The notes: generated by a model from the letters alone, not told the origin. A stretch of 18,939 nt of DNA from Prevotella sp. UBA7764 (GCA_002481295.1 DLDU01000067.1:563-19501), one strand, 5' to 3'; positions 1 through 8,020 are shown, counted from the first letter of the stretch. Translations and numbers: made by a program.

Positions 1-170
1 CTGTCGTAACTTCTGACAATAAATCGCGGCTGAGAATCGATTCTTTTGAACGAAGACCCATGCCGACCGGATTTACGCCAAAACAAGACTATTTTGCAAA
101 TCACTAACAGTCAACCAGTTACAACAAAAGCACCGTTGTCAATCGAGAAAAAGTCTGTTTTTTGTCTGTC

Positions 171-258
171 AAACAACTGAGATGACACGCACAAACAACC
201 GAGATGACCTGCATAAACAACTGAGATGACACGCACAAACAACTGAAATGACAGCAAG
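171..258. repeat. Four tandem 22-bp repeats
   Basis: Four head-to-tail units of 22 bp start at 171, 193, 215 and 237. Units 1 and 3 are identical. Unit 2 differs at a few positions (ACCGAG for ACTGAG, CTGCAT for ACGCAC) and unit 4 is degenerate at its end. The core is AAACAACTGAGATGACACGC. The period is about two turns of the helix and is not a multiple of three, so it is not a coding repeat. There are no spacers, so it is not a CRISPR array. It resembles iteron-like or regulator-binding arrays, but its function is unknown. Confidence 0.85.
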
Positions 259-304
259 AATGCACTTTAGAGGGCGAGAAAGCATTGTTTTTTGCAGGAA
301 GGAA

Positions 305-350
305 ACAAAAAAATAGTCCGCTCAACTCTAGATTGCAAGTTGAAGCGGAC
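305..350 (-). terminator. Intrinsic terminator after LOG gene
   Basis: On the minus strand, a GC-rich stem (GTCCGCTTCAAC pairing with GTTGAGCGGAC, one bulged base, arms 316-326 and 339-350) is followed by a run of T at about 305-313. It starts about 30 nt after the stop codon of the gene ending at 380, so it should end the rpoD-LOG transcript. Confidence 0.75.
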
Positions 351-379
351 AGGCTTTTGTCAAATAAAAACAATATTCT

Positions 380-931
380 TTATTCTGCCGACGGCGTTAT
401 CTGAGCCAGCAACTGGCGGAGTTCTTCAAACGTGTTGGCCACCTGGATATACTGTGTATAGCTGCCACGAATCATTCCCTTGGCCTGCAGATCATCGAGC
501 AGCGTCACGAGTGAATCCCAAAAGCCGCCAATATTGTAAAGAATCACCATTTTTTGGTGATAACCGATGGTGTGGGAAGCAGCTACAGTAAAGAGTTCAT
601 CAAGCGTGCCGATACCCCCGGGCAGCGCCACAGCCACGTCGCACTGCACCAGCATGAGATGTTTGCGGTCATCAAGGTTGTCGCAGGGGATCTCAACGTC
701 GACATATTGGCTCTGTCGGCCTCCTTTCTCCACAAGCGTAGGGATGACACCGATTGTCATGCCGCCACCTTCGTGTACGGCACGTCCGACACATTCCATC
801 AGTCCACTGTTGCATCCGCCATAGACAAGCGTATGCCCCTCTTCCGCCATCCAGTGCCCGAGCTCCTCTGTTTTTTTGAAGTATAGAGAGTCTATGCTGT
901 TATTAGCAGAACAAAAAACGGCTATTTTCAT
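380..931 (-). CDS. LOG family nucleotide hydrolase (TIGR00730)
   Basis: This 183-residue protein is a Rossmann-fold member of the LOG / YvdD / PpnN-like family. Characterised members remove the ribose 5-phosphate from nucleoside monophosphates, releasing the base; the plant and bacterial LOG enzymes act on cytokinin ribotides. The diagnostic PGGIGTLDE motif is at residues 104-112, with the upstream GGCNSGLM loop at 38-45 and the DRKHLM segment at 88-93 that carries the conserved Arg-Lys. Length is normal for the short form. It lies 13 nt downstream of rpoD on the same strand with no terminator or promoter between them, so it is probably cotranscribed. In bacteria the true substrate is usually unknown; recycling of AMP or a modified nucleotide is more likely than hormone synthesis. 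The family call is firm, the substrate is not. Confidence 0.9.
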   Translation of the reverse strand: MKIAVFCSANNSIDSLYFKKTEELGHWMAEEGHTLVYGGCNSGLMECVGRAVHEGGGMTIGVIPTLVEKGGRQSQYVDVEIPCDNLDDRKHLMLVQCDVAVALPGGIGTLDELFTVAASHTIGYHQKMVILYNIGGFWDSLVTLLDDLQAKGMIRGSYTQYIQVANTFEELRQLLAQITPSAE

Positions 932-944
932 CTTACGTTACTTA

Positions 945-1820
945 TTATCCAAGATATTGTCTGAGCGTTACCGCATATTTGCTGTTGCGGATCTTGCGCA
1001 GTGCTTTTTCCTTGACCTGCCGTATACGCTCACGGGTCATGCCCATCTCGTCTGCGATTTCCTCCAGGCTTTTCTCCATGCGGCCGATGCCAAACGACTC
1101 GGTGATGATGCGTCGCTCCCGGTCGTTGAGCACCTCCTTGAGCAAGTCGTTGATGAAGAGATTCATCGACTCGCGGTCGAGCGAGCTGTCGGAGCGTGAG
1201 TCAGCGTCGTCGGAGGAGAGCGTGTCAGCCAGCGAGTTGTCGTCATCCTCACTGATTGGAGCGTCGATGCTCGTCGAACGGCCGTTGGCCTCAAAGGCGG
1301 AGATCACCAGATCCTCGTCGATTCCCGTCATCGTGGCGAGCTCGTGTGTAGACGGCACACGCCCATGTTCCTGGAGGAACTGCTCCGTGGCTCTGTTGAC
1401 CTTACCGGCGATACCGACTTGGTTAAGCGGCACGCGCACGATGCGACTCTTGACCGCCAAGGCCTCCATGATGCTTTGGCGTATCCACCACACAGCATAA
1501 GAGATGAACTTGAAGCCGCGTGTCTCGTCGAACTTTTCAGCGGCTTTGACGAGTCCCACGTTTCCTTCGTTGATCAAATCGGTGAGCGAGATGCCCTGAT
1601 GCTGGTATTGCTTAGCTACAGAAACGACAAATCTCAGGTTGGCACTGACGAGTCTGTCGCGTGCGCGCTCCCCGGCGGGTCCGCCTTGGTGGATGGCATG
1701 TGCCAACGTGGCTTCCTCGTCGGGAGTCAACATCGGTTCACGGGCAATCTCAGTGAGGTATCGGTCAAGGGCCTCACTGTTTCGGCTCGTGATATTCTTT
1801 GTGATCTTTAGTTGTCTCAT
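945..1820 (-). CDS. rpoD: Primary RNA polymerase sigma factor (sigma-AB type)
   Basis: This 291-residue protein is the housekeeping sigma factor of the short Bacteroidota type, which lacks the N-terminal region 1.1 and the long non-conserved region of E. coli sigma-70. Region 1.2 covers about residues 12-46. Region 2 covers about 55-130, with the core-binding DLINEGNVGLVKAAEKFD and the melting/-10 segment FKFISYAVWWIRQSI. Region 3 covers about 131-180 and has its own helix-turn-helix. A SIDAPIS linker follows, with an acidic, Ser/Asp-rich stretch at 190-217. Region 4 ends in MTRERIRQVKEKALRKIR. An in-frame ATG one codon upstream (1823) is possible; I chose MRQLKITK because that is how I recall the family starting. 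A good promoter lies upstream, and the LOG gene follows as a probable operon partner. Confidence 0.96.
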   Translation of the reverse strand: MRQLKITKNITSRNSEALDRYLTEIAREPMLTPDEEATLAHAIHQGGPAGERARDRLVSANLRFVVSVAKQYQHQGISLTDLINEGNVGLVKAAEKFDETRGFKFISYAVWWIRQSIMEALAVKSRIVRVPLNQVGIAGKVNRATEQFLQEHGRVPSTHELATMTGIDEDLVISAFEANGRSTSIDAPISEDDDNSLADTLSSDDADSRSDSSLDRESMNLFINDLLKEVLNDRERRIITESFGIGRMEKSLEEIADEMGMTRERIRQVKEKALRKIRNSKYAVTLRQYLG

Positions 1821-1863
1821 CATAGAGGTTCTGGCTAGTTATGTGTTATTTATAGTTTGACGG

Positions 1864-1897
1864 CAAAGTTACTACATTTTTTTCAAAACGATGCAAA
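1864..1897 (-). promoter_or_regulatory. Bacteroidota promoter for rpoD
   Basis: On the minus strand the -7 box TAACTTTG (1864-1871) is preceded by a TTTG -33 box (1894-1897), with 22 nt between them. This fits the Bacteroidota consensus (TTTG / TAnnTTTG). The start codon is about 45 nt downstream. Confidence 0.8.
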
Positions 1898-1927
1898 AAG
1901 GCAAATAAATCATCATGAAATATGATA

Positions 1928-1970
1928 ATCGTGCAAAAAAGAGGCAGTTTCTGCCTGTTTTTTGCACGAT
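1928..1970 (-). terminator. Intrinsic terminator after TPR gene
   Basis: Two 20-nt arms (1928-1947 and 1951-1970) pair with a single mismatch around a 3-nt loop. Read on the minus strand, the GC core GGCAG-AAA-CTGCC is followed by CTTTTTTG, a typical intrinsic terminator about 40 nt after the stop codon of the TPR gene. The A-tract on the other side of the stem means it could also work in the opposite direction. Confidence 0.8.
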
Positions 1971-2009
1971 CAGCTCAGTCTGGCCAACAGATTGTAATCC
2001 AAGGCTATT

Positions 2010-2696
2010 CTATTCTTTGGCTTGCCTGTACATATCCCTCAGTTGTCCTCTCGAAACGCCAAGGACTATCAAACGGTCGAGATCTTTGCGGGCTTCGTCA
2101 TAGCGTCGCAGGGCAATGAGCAGATCGGCACGCGCCAGCAGCCAGTCGCGGTTATCGGGTTGCCGTCGCAGGGCCTCGCCATAGTCATAGGCCGCCAGTT
2201 CCTTCATGTCACGCTCCTTTTCTATGCCTGCTCGCGCGGCCCAGGCAGTTGCCGAGTCGGGGTAGGTCGAAACGAGCATGTTCACACCGTCCATTGCCTC
2301 GGTATAGTGATGATCCTTTTGATTGAGCAGTGCCAGCCCCAGACGCGCGTCGAAGTTGCCGGGCACCACACGCAGCACAGTCTCGTAGTCGAGCCGTGCG
2401 AAGTTGTAGCGCCGCAACTGTGTGTTGGCATAGGCGCGATAGTATCTTGCTGCCAGATTGTCGGGATGGTGGTTGATCACCCAGTCGTATTCGTCTTTGG
2501 CATACTGCCATTCGCCCAGCTGCATGTTCCACGCGGCCTTGCGGAGCCTCAAGTCAACTGAGTCGGGATGATAAGACAGCTGTTCCATCGCCAGCTTCAG
2601 ACTGTCGCGCAGAGCCTTTCGGTCTTCCTGTGCCAGCGAAGGCAGACGCAGCAAAAGGCTCAAAGCCATAACGAGGAATGTTCTATTGTTCATCAT
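2010..2696 (-). CDS. Exported TPR-repeat protein
   Basis: This 228-residue protein begins with a signal peptide (a hydrophobic stretch at about residues 6-20, then SLAQ, with likely cleavage after about residue 23), so the mature part is periplasmic. About five tetratricopeptide repeats follow, at roughly 48-81, 83-115, 117-149, 151-182 and 184-212. They show the usual small and aromatic positions (for example YAKDEYDWVINHHPDN and FARLDYETVLRVVPGN). TPR proteins act as protein-protein scaffolds; no catalytic domain is present. No lipobox Cys is visible, so it is probably not a lipoprotein. The gene starts with two adjacent ATGs; I took the first, but the second (2693) is equally possible. It diverges from fhs and has its own promoter and terminator, so it is monocistronic. 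The binding partner cannot be guessed. Confidence 0.85.
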   Translation of the reverse strand: MMNNRTFLVMALSLLLRLPSLAQEDRKALRDSLKLAMEQLSYHPDSVDLRLRKAAWNMQLGEWQYAKDEYDWVINHHPDNLAARYYRAYANTQLRRYNFARLDYETVLRVVPGNFDARLGLALLNQKDHHYTEAMDGVNMLVSTYPDSATAWAARAGIEKERDMKELAAYDYGEALRRQPDNRDWLLARADLLIALRRYDEARKDLDRLIVLGVSRGQLRDMYRQAKE

Positions 2697-2712
2697 ATAA
2701 AATTGTTTTCGG

Positions 2713-2746
2713 CAAAGTTAGGACTTTTTTGTGCTTTCGTCTTCAA
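2713..2746 (-). promoter_or_regulatory. Promoter for TPR gene
   Basis: A -7 box TAACTTTG on the minus strand (2713-2720) lies 16 nt before the start codon. A possible -33 TTG (2744-2746) lies 23 nt further upstream. The leader would be very short (under 15 nt). Confidence 0.65.
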
Positions 2747-2785
2747 TTCTAAGGCTAATAATGAATAAAAAAGAGAAAAAACGAG

Positions 2786-2793
2786 TAACTTTG
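2786..2793 (+). promoter_or_regulatory. -7 element for fhs
   Basis: A perfect TAACTTTG is on the plus strand, 63 nt before the fhs start codon. I see no clear TTTG box upstream; the expected position is A-rich. The untranslated leader would be roughly 55 nt. Confidence 0.6.
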
Positions 2794-2856
2794 CATATAA
2801 AATACAGAAAAGCCCCGTCTGGGACTCCCATATATTAATCGTTTTATAGTAGAAAG

Positions 2857-4527
2857 ATGAAATCGGATATCGAAATTGCACAGTCGACAGTTCTCCGTCC
2901 CATCAACGACATCATCGGGCAGTTGGGTATCGACCCGGAGAAGACTGAAGGCTACGGTAAGTACATCGCCAAGGTGGACATCAGTGCCATCCAGGAAGAA
3001 GCCGTGCGCAAGCACCACCTCATCCTCGTGACCGCTATCAGTCCCACCAAGGCCGGCATCGGCAAGACGACGGTCAGCGTGGGTCTGGCGCTCGGCATGA
3101 ACGCCATCGGCAAGAATGCTGTCGTGGCACTGCGTGAGCCTTCCCTCGGTCCCTGCTTCGGTCAGAAAGGCGGTGCCGCCGGCGGGGGCTATGCACAAGT
3201 GCTGCCTATGGACAAGATCAATCTCCACTTCACGGGCGACTTCCATGCGATCACCTCGGCCAACAACATGATTGCAGCCCTGCTCGACAACTATATCTAT
3301 CAGCACGCTGCCGACGGATTCGCACTGAAAGAAGTACTGTGGAAGCGTGTCCTGGACATCAACGACCGTGCACTCCGACATATCGTCACCGGTCTTGGTC
3401 CCCGCACCAACGGCATGATCGCCGAGACAGGCTTCGATATTACGCCCGCATCCGAGATCATGGCGATCATGTGCTTCGCCACCAGCGTGGAGGATCTGCG
3501 CCGTCGCATCGGCAATATCCTGCTCGGCATACAGTACGACGGCACACCGTTCTATGTCAAGGACATGGGCGTGGAAGGTGCCATCACCGTACTGCTCAAG
3601 GATGCCCTCAACCCCAACCTGGTACAGACGACAGAAGGCACCCCGGCTATGGTGCACTGCGGACCTTTCGCAAACATTGCCCACGGCTGCAACTCTGTGG
3701 TTGCCACACGCTGCGCGCTGACCTACGGCGACTACGCCATCACGGAGGCCGGCTTCGGTGCTGATCTGGGCGCAGAGAAATTCTACGACATCAAATGCCG
3801 CAAGGCCGGACTACAGCCGGATCTCACCGTGCTCGTGGTGACGCTCAAGGCTCTGAAAATGCACGGCGGTGCCAGCTACGACAAGATCAACGAGAGCAAC
3901 ATCGACGCAGTGAAGAAGGGAATGTGGAACCTCGACAAGCACGTGGAGAACCTGCGTCGCTTCGGCCAGACGGTCGTCGTAGCCTTCAACCGCTATGCCG
4001 ACGACTCGTATGAAGAGATGGAGGCCGTGCGTCGCCATTGCGAGGAGGACCTGCACGTGATGTTTGCCGTCAACGACGCTTATGCTGAGGGCGGAAAAGG
4101 TGCGGCAGCACTGGCCCGTATGGTCGTCGGCGCTGTGGAGAAAGAGCCTTCCGAGCCTTTACAGTTGCTCTACCAAGACGAGGACAGCGTGGAAGACAAG
4201 ATCGCTGCCGTGGCCAAGAAGATCTATGGTGCCGGCAAGATTGTCTACAGCAAAAAAGCCAAGCAACAACTGCAGCTGATCGAGCAATTGGGCATCAGCC
4301 GTTATCCGGTCTGTATTGCCAAGACACAATACAGCTTCTCCACCGACGCAAAAGCCTACGGCCCCACCGACGGCTTCACGATGGAAATAGACGACATCGT
4401 CATCAACAATGGTGCTGAGATGCTCGTGCCCGTGGCCGGCAGCATGATGCGTATGCCGGGCTTGCCCAAAGATCCGCAAGCCAACCACATCGACATCGTC
4501 GACGGCAACATCGTGGGATTGTCGTAA
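2857..4527 (+). CDS. fhs: Formate--tetrahydrofolate ligase
   Basis: This 556-residue cytoplasmic enzyme joins formate to tetrahydrofolate using ATP, giving 10-formyl-THF for purine synthesis and other one-carbon reactions. The whole length matches the family. The nucleotide loop [11 protein letters not shown] sits at about residues 62-72, followed by the conserved [22 protein letters not shown] region and the substrate-site segments [12 protein letters not shown] and [11 protein letters not shown]. It ends in MRMPGLPK...[12 protein letters not shown], the usual family C-terminus. The loop differs from the common TPAGEGKTT form at two positions (K for P and I for E); I recall the same variant in other Bacteroidota. 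The gene stands alone between its own promoter and a strong terminator. No folD, glyA or other folate gene is adjacent. Confidence 0.97.
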   Translation: MKSDIEIAQSTVLRPINDIIGQLGIDPEKTEGYGKYIAKVDISAIQEEAVRKHHLILVTAISPTKAGIGKTTVSVGLALGMNAIGKNAVVALREPSLGPCFGQKGGAAGGGYAQVLPMDKINLHFTGDFHAITSANNMIAALLDNYIYQHAADGFALKEVLWKRVLDINDRALRHIVTGLGPRTNGMIAETGFDITPASEIMAIMCFATSVEDLRRRIGNILLGIQYDGTPFYVKDMGVEGAITVLLKDALNPNLVQTTEGTPAMVHCGPFANIAHGCNSVVATRCALTYGDYAITEAGFGADLGAEKFYDIKCRKAGLQPDLTVLVVTLKALKMHGGASYDKINESNIDAVKKGMWNLDKHVENLRRFGQTVVVAFNRYADDSYEEMEAVRRHCEEDLHVMFAVNDAYAEGGKGAAALARMVVGAVEKEPSEPLQLLYQDEDSVEDKIAAVAKKIYGAGKIVYSKKAKQQLQLIEQLGISRYPVCIAKTQYSFSTDAKAYGPTDGFTMEIDDIVINNGAEMLVPVAGSMMRMPGLPKDPQANHIDIVDGNIVGLS

Positions 4528-4551
4528 GACTGATAAAAATAGAAACTATAT

Positions 4552-4600
4552 AAAAAGAATAGGAGAAGAGTCAGCCCTCTTCCCCTATTCTTTTTTTATA
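4552..4600. terminator. Bidirectional terminator, fhs / hydrolase fusion
   Basis: 19-nt arms (4552-4570 and 4577-4595) with one mismatch surround a 6-nt loop. A-tract and T-tract flanks allow it to work on both strands. It separates the convergent genes ending at 4527 (plus) and 4602 (minus). Confidence 0.85.
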
Positions 4601-4601
4601 T

Positions 4602-5978
4602 TTATTTCCTGTTGATATTCTTGGCCAAATACTCACTGACCAGCTCCACCGCCCGGTAGGAATCCTGACCGAAGCCATGGTCAAAGCCCGGGAGCTCGTC
4701 GTATTCACTACCCTTCCATATATTGTGGAAGCGCTCACCGTAGGTATAGGGTACGATGCGGTCGCCGGTACCATGTACGATACAGGCCGGACCTTGATAC
4801 TTAGCTGCCGTCTCGTAGATCGGTAAGCGGAAAGCCGTGCGCACATAGTTGCGGCCCAACTTCAGATGACCGCCCATCAAGTTGATCACTGCCGGAGGAT
4901 CAAGCGGATCGTAAGTAGTGCCGAAGGTATTGCCGCGAATGGCATCTTCGCGCAGCACAGCGGCAGGAGCCATCAGTGCTACGGCGGCGACACGTTTCTC
5001 GCCAAGCTCGCCTGCTGTCATGCTGGCAACGACGCCACCCTGAGAATGGCCGACCAGTGCCACGCGCGTGCTGTCAGCCCAAGGCTGCGAGCAGACATAG
5101 GCATATACCTTCTTCGCATCTTCAATCTCGTTGGGCACGGTCATCTCCTCAAATTTCCCTTCGCTCTCGCCATGGCCGTTGAAGTCGAAACGTACCGTGG
5201 CGATCCCATGGCGCAGCAAAGAGTCGGAGAGCAGTGTCATCAGCTGGGTATTTTTGTTACTACTGAACCCGTGCATTATGATAGCGGTCGGCATGCGCCC
5301 CGTCACACCTTCCGGACGGCTGACAATAGCAGACAGTTTGCCTTTGCTGCCTTCAATGGCGACTTTCTCATCGATAGCCTTTGCCTTGCCCTCAGGAAAG
5401 AGTTCGGTCAGCGTTCGTTCCAGCTTCGGCCACAGCACAGTGCTCAGCACCACCTTGCCCTGTGGGTCGATGAGCACCATCGAGGGAATCCATTTCACGC
5501 CATAGGTCTTGGAGATCTGGGCATCGTGGAACTTCACAAGCTCGCTGACCTGCGTCCAGCGAATGCCATACTTCTGCAAGGCTTTCTTCCAGTTCTGTGC
5601 ATCGGTATCGAACGACACCCCGACAAACTCCACGCCCTTGCCATGGAAATGGTCATACATCCTGAGCATCTCAGGGATGTCGCGACGGCAGTCGGGACAC
5701 CAGGAAGCCCAGAAGTCGAGGACAACATATTTTCCACGCAACCTCGAGAGTTTGAAAGTCTTGCCGTCCACAGTCTTCATCTTGAAGTCAGGAGCCTCGC
5801 TGCCCGCCTTCACCAAATCGGTGGCATACTTACTGTCGAAATCCTGCGGCATCGTCATGGCTGCATCGTGCCGCTGATCTTGCCCCTGTGCGGCAGTCCG
5901 CACAGAGGACAGTGGCGACAACAGCAACAGCAGGGCACAGAGTCCCTGCGTGATCATTCTCTTTTTGTTTCTTGTCAT
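4602..5978 (-). CDS. Exported thioredoxin / alpha-beta hydrolase fusion
   Basis: This 458-residue protein has two enzyme-like domains. A signal peptide (hydrophobic stretch about residues 12-24, probable cut near AAQ at 31) sends it to the periplasm. Residues about 58-195 form a TlpA/ResA-like thioredoxin domain with the redox motif WCPDC (93-97) and the cis-proline region WIPSMVLID (163-171). Residues about 203-458 form an alpha/beta hydrolase of the Est1E-like esterase type: oxyanion HGF at 236-238, nucleophile Ser312 in GHSQGG, Asp406 in GTGDRIVP and His434 in GFDHGF, so the triad is complete. The longest open frame starts at 6089, but that would put the signal peptide inside the protein and overlap the ftsH terminator, so I chose the ATG at 5978. 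The hydrolase substrate (for example a hydroxycinnamoyl or acetyl ester) is unknown, as is the reason for the fusion. Both domain calls are firm. Confidence 0.9.
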   Translation of the reverse strand: MTRNKKRMITQGLCALLLLLSPLSSVRTAAQGQDQRHDAAMTMPQDFDSKYATDLVKAGSEAPDFKMKTVDGKTFKLSRLRGKYVVLDFWASWCPDCRRDIPEMLRMYDHFHGKGVEFVGVSFDTDAQNWKKALQKYGIRWTQVSELVKFHDAQISKTYGVKWIPSMVLIDPQGKVVLSTVLWPKLERTLTELFPEGKAKAIDEKVAIEGSKGKLSAIVSRPEGVTGRMPTAIIMHGFSSNKNTQLMTLLSDSLLRHGIATVRFDFNGHGESEGKFEEMTVPNEIEDAKKVYAYVCSQPWADSTRVALVGHSQGGVVASMTAGELGEKRVAAVALMAPAAVLREDAIRGNTFGTTYDPLDPPAVINLMGGHLKLGRNYVRTAFRLPIYETAAKYQGPACIVHGTGDRIVPYTYGERFHNIWKGSEYDELPGFDHGFGQDSYRAVELVSEYLAKNINRK

Positions 5979-6053
5979 TGTCTTTTTGTCTGATTCTATA
6001 TCTGATTTGTTGTTAGCAATGATGAATCTGACGGATGCGTCATATCTATCTGA

Positions 6054-6061
6054 CAAAAATA
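6054..6061 (-). promoter_or_regulatory. Possible -7 element for hydrolase fusion
   Basis: TATTTTTG on the minus strand fits TAnnTTTG and lies about 75 nt before the chosen start at 5978, just after the ftsH terminator. This placement supports the 5978 start over 6089, because the upstream ATG would precede the promoter. No -33 box is evident. Confidence 0.4.
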
Positions 6062-6064
6062 GCC

Positions 6065-6102
6065 AAAAAAGCAGGGATTGCCAACGCAATCCCTGCTTTT
6101 TT
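6065..6102 (-). terminator. Intrinsic terminator after ftsH
   Basis: Perfect 16-nt arms (6065-6080 and 6087-6102) with a 6-nt loop give a GCAGGGATTG stem with A and T tracts on either side. It begins right after the ftsH stop codon (6104-6106). Confidence 0.88.
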
Positions 6103-6103
6103 A

Positions 6104-7963
6104 TTATTCTTTATCCTTTTCGTAGCGCTTGAGCACACTCATGAACTCATCGCCCGTGATCGTCTCCTTGCTCAGCAAGATCTTGGCAGCAGCGTTCATC
6201 TCCGGCTCATGGGCTTTGATGATGCTGACAGCCTTGTCATGAGCCTGTCGGATGATGTCGCGCACCTCGGTGTCGATGTCCTTTGCTGTCTCCTGCGAGC
6301 AAGTCAAACTGCTGGCACCACCAAGATACTTATAGCGTTGCTGCTCGAGTTGCATCATGCCGAACGTGTCACTCATGCCATAGGTCGTGATCATGGCACG
6401 AGCCAACTGTGTAGCCTTCTCGATGTCGTTGGAAGCACCTGTCGTACATGTGTGGCACATCACCTCCTCAGCAGCACGCCCTCCGGTGAGTGTGGCAATT
6501 TGGTTGAGCATCTCGGTCTTGCTCATCAGGTGCTTCTCTCCACTGTCGACCTGCATGGTATAGCCCAGTGCGCCACTCGTACGCGGCACAATGGTGATCT
6601 TTTGCACCGGCGCGGAATGGGTCTGCATGGCTGCCACCATGGCATGTCCGAGCTCATGATAGGAGATGATGCGCTTCTCCTCAGGCGAGATGACGGCACC
6701 CTTCTTCTGTTCACCAGCAATAACCGTCTCCACACTCTCCTCGATGTCATCGGTCTCGACCTCGCTCTTACCAAGTCTCACGGCACGCAGAGCAGCCTCG
6801 TTGACGATGTTGGCGATGTCGGCGCCACTGGATCCGGCAGTAGCGCGACCGACTACATCCAAGTCGATATTGCCGTGTTTTACCTTCTTCAAATGTACTT
6901 GGAAGATTGCCTTACGTCCTTCCAGATCCGGCAGCTCCATGATAATGCGGCGATCGAAACGTCCGGGACGCAACAGTGCCTTGTCCAAGCTCTCCGGCCG
7001 GTTGGTGGCGGCAAGGATCACCACGCCTTTGGTGGCATCGAAACCGTCCATCTCAGTGAGCAGCTGGTTGAGCGTCTGCTCACGCTCATCATTGCCCATG
7101 GCTTGGTCACGGCTCTTGCCGATGGCATCGATCTCGTCGATGAAGATGATACACGGTGCCTTCTGTGCAGCCTGACGGAACAGATCACGCACCTTGGCAG
7201 CACCCATACCGACGAACATCTGCACAAACTCGGAACCGGAAATCGAGAAGAATGGCACGTGAGCCTCACCGGCCACAGCACGCGCGATCAGCGTCTTGCC
7301 TGTTCCCGGCGGGCCAACGAGCAGTGCACCTTTGGGCAGACGGGCACCCAAAGCCGTGTATTTCCGCGGATTGTGGAGGAAGTCGACGAGTTCCTTGAGC
7401 GTTGCCTTGGCCTCGTCCTGCCCGGCGACATCGGCGAAGCGCGTCTTTACGTCACTCTCGGCATAGACTTTTGCACCGGAGTTTCCTAAAGAGAGGAACC
7501 CTCCGCTGGCACCCTTCACCATCTTATTGGCTCCCGCACGCCAGATCCAATAGAAGATCAGACCCGGCAGGATCCACCAAAGAAAGAAGTCAACAATGGG
7601 AGAATTTTTCTGTGGCAACTGCTTAGTAAAAACGATGTGACCACCCTTGGCAGGACTCTTCGCCTTGAGCAACCGGTCTACCAACTGGGGATCGTTGACC
7701 TCGGTGGTACGGAAATACTGCTTGCCTTTCTTTCCTGCTACCTCATAATAGATGCGGCCCTCCTTGATGTTGACGCTCGTGACCGTTCCTTTGTCCACAG
7801 CTGTGATAAAAGTGTTGTAGTCAGCATCCTTCACGGGCTGGTTACCGACGTAGGGGAAAAGCAGACTGTTGAGAAGAATCAAGACCAACAGTCCCACAAA
7901 AATACCACTCCAACCGATATTGGGTTGGGGTTTGTTGTTATTGTTCAACTTACTCTGCTTCAT
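6104..7963 (-). CDS. ftsH: ATP-dependent zinc metalloprotease FtsH
   Basis: This 619-residue membrane-anchored AAA+ protease degrades misfolded membrane proteins and selected regulators. Two membrane helices (about residues 19-38 and 124-142) flank a short periplasmic domain. The AAA module has Walker A GPPGTGKT (217-224), the pore loop MFVGMGA (249-255), Walker B IIFIDEID (272-279) and the second region of homology ATNRPESLDKALLRPGRFDR (319-338). The zinc site HELGH is at 436-440, with the third ligand Asp513 in GASNDIEKAT. The family usually reads HEAGH at the zinc site. The protease domain (for example SAPVQKITIVPRTSGALGYTMQ-like text at about 450-471) reads like clostridial FtsH rather than the Bacteroidota form I would expect, which suggests transfer or a second paralogue. 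It lies 57 nt downstream of the patatin gene on the same strand. Confidence 0.96.
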   Translation of the reverse strand: MKQSKLNNNNKPQPNIGWSGIFVGLLVLILLNSLLFPYVGNQPVKDADYNTFITAVDKGTVTSVNIKEGRIYYEVAGKKGKQYFRTTEVNDPQLVDRLLKAKSPAKGGHIVFTKQLPQKNSPIVDFFLWWILPGLIFYWIWRAGANKMVKGASGGFLSLGNSGAKVYAESDVKTRFADVAGQDEAKATLKELVDFLHNPRKYTALGARLPKGALLVGPPGTGKTLIARAVAGEAHVPFFSISGSEFVQMFVGMGAAKVRDLFRQAAQKAPCIIFIDEIDAIGKSRDQAMGNDEREQTLNQLLTEMDGFDATKGVVILAATNRPESLDKALLRPGRFDRRIIMELPDLEGRKAIFQVHLKKVKHGNIDLDVVGRATAGSSGADIANIVNEAALRAVRLGKSEVETDDIEESVETVIAGEQKKGAVISPEEKRIISYHELGHAMVAAMQTHSAPVQKITIVPRTSGALGYTMQVDSGEKHLMSKTEMLNQIATLTGGRAAEEVMCHTCTTGASNDIEKATQLARAMITTYGMSDTFGMMQLEQQRYKYLGGASSLTCSQETAKDIDTEVRDIIRQAHDKAVSIIKAHEPEMNAAAKILLSKETITGDEFMSVLKRYEKDKE

Positions 7964-7997
7964 GGCATAACGAACTTTGTTTCTACTCCGCCCTCTG

Positions 7998-8006
7998 CAA
8001 AGTATA
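7998..8006 (-). promoter_or_regulatory. Weak -7-like element before ftsH
   Basis: TATACTTTG on the minus strand resembles the -7 box but has three bases instead of two between TA and TTTG. It sits in the 57-nt gap between the patatin and ftsH genes. If active, ftsH is transcribed on its own; otherwise it depends on read-through from the patatin gene. Confidence 0.3.
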
Positions 8007-8020
8007 TGCCAAACAGGCAG

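Larger units (their letters stand above)
1..379. other. Gene-poor stretch at window start
   Basis: No defensible gene lies here. One plus-strand frame is open from the window edge to a TAA at 105-107 (34 codons from position 3, ending in ...QDYFANH). It could be the tail of a gene that starts outside the window, but it is too short to identify. The region also holds a four-copy 22-bp tandem repeat at 171-258 and, at 305-350, the terminator of the minus-strand gene that ends at 380. An 84-codon minus-strand frame at 119-373 runs through the repeat and the terminator hairpin, so I regard it as spurious. Confidence 0.5.

Noticed and set aside
3..107. Open frame at the window's left edge
   Set aside because: Only 34 codons are visible and I recognise no family, so I mention it in the description of 1-379 but do not call a gene.
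171..258. CRISPR array
   Set aside because: The repeats are directly adjacent with no spacers and there are no cas genes in the window.
119..373. 84-codon minus-strand open frame
   Set aside because: It runs through the 22-bp tandem repeat and the LOG-gene terminator, is Cys- and Ser-rich with no family features, and its codons follow repeat units that are not a multiple of three.
2755..3684. 309-codon minus-strand frame antisense to fhs
   Set aside because: fhs is unmistakable on the plus strand. The antisense protein has a His/Asp/Val-rich composition typical of the reverse frame of a GC-biased gene.
4866..5993. 375-codon plus-strand frame antisense to the hydrolase fusion
   Set aside because: It mirrors a gene with two intact enzyme domains and has no recognisable motif.
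5979..6089. N-terminal extension of the hydrolase fusion starting at 6089
   Set aside because: It would bury the signal peptide, cover the probable -7 box and reach into the ftsH terminator.
6035..7489. 484-codon plus-strand frame antisense to ftsH
   Set aside because: It covers the ftsH terminator and the complete AAA and protease domains in reverse; a compositional shadow.
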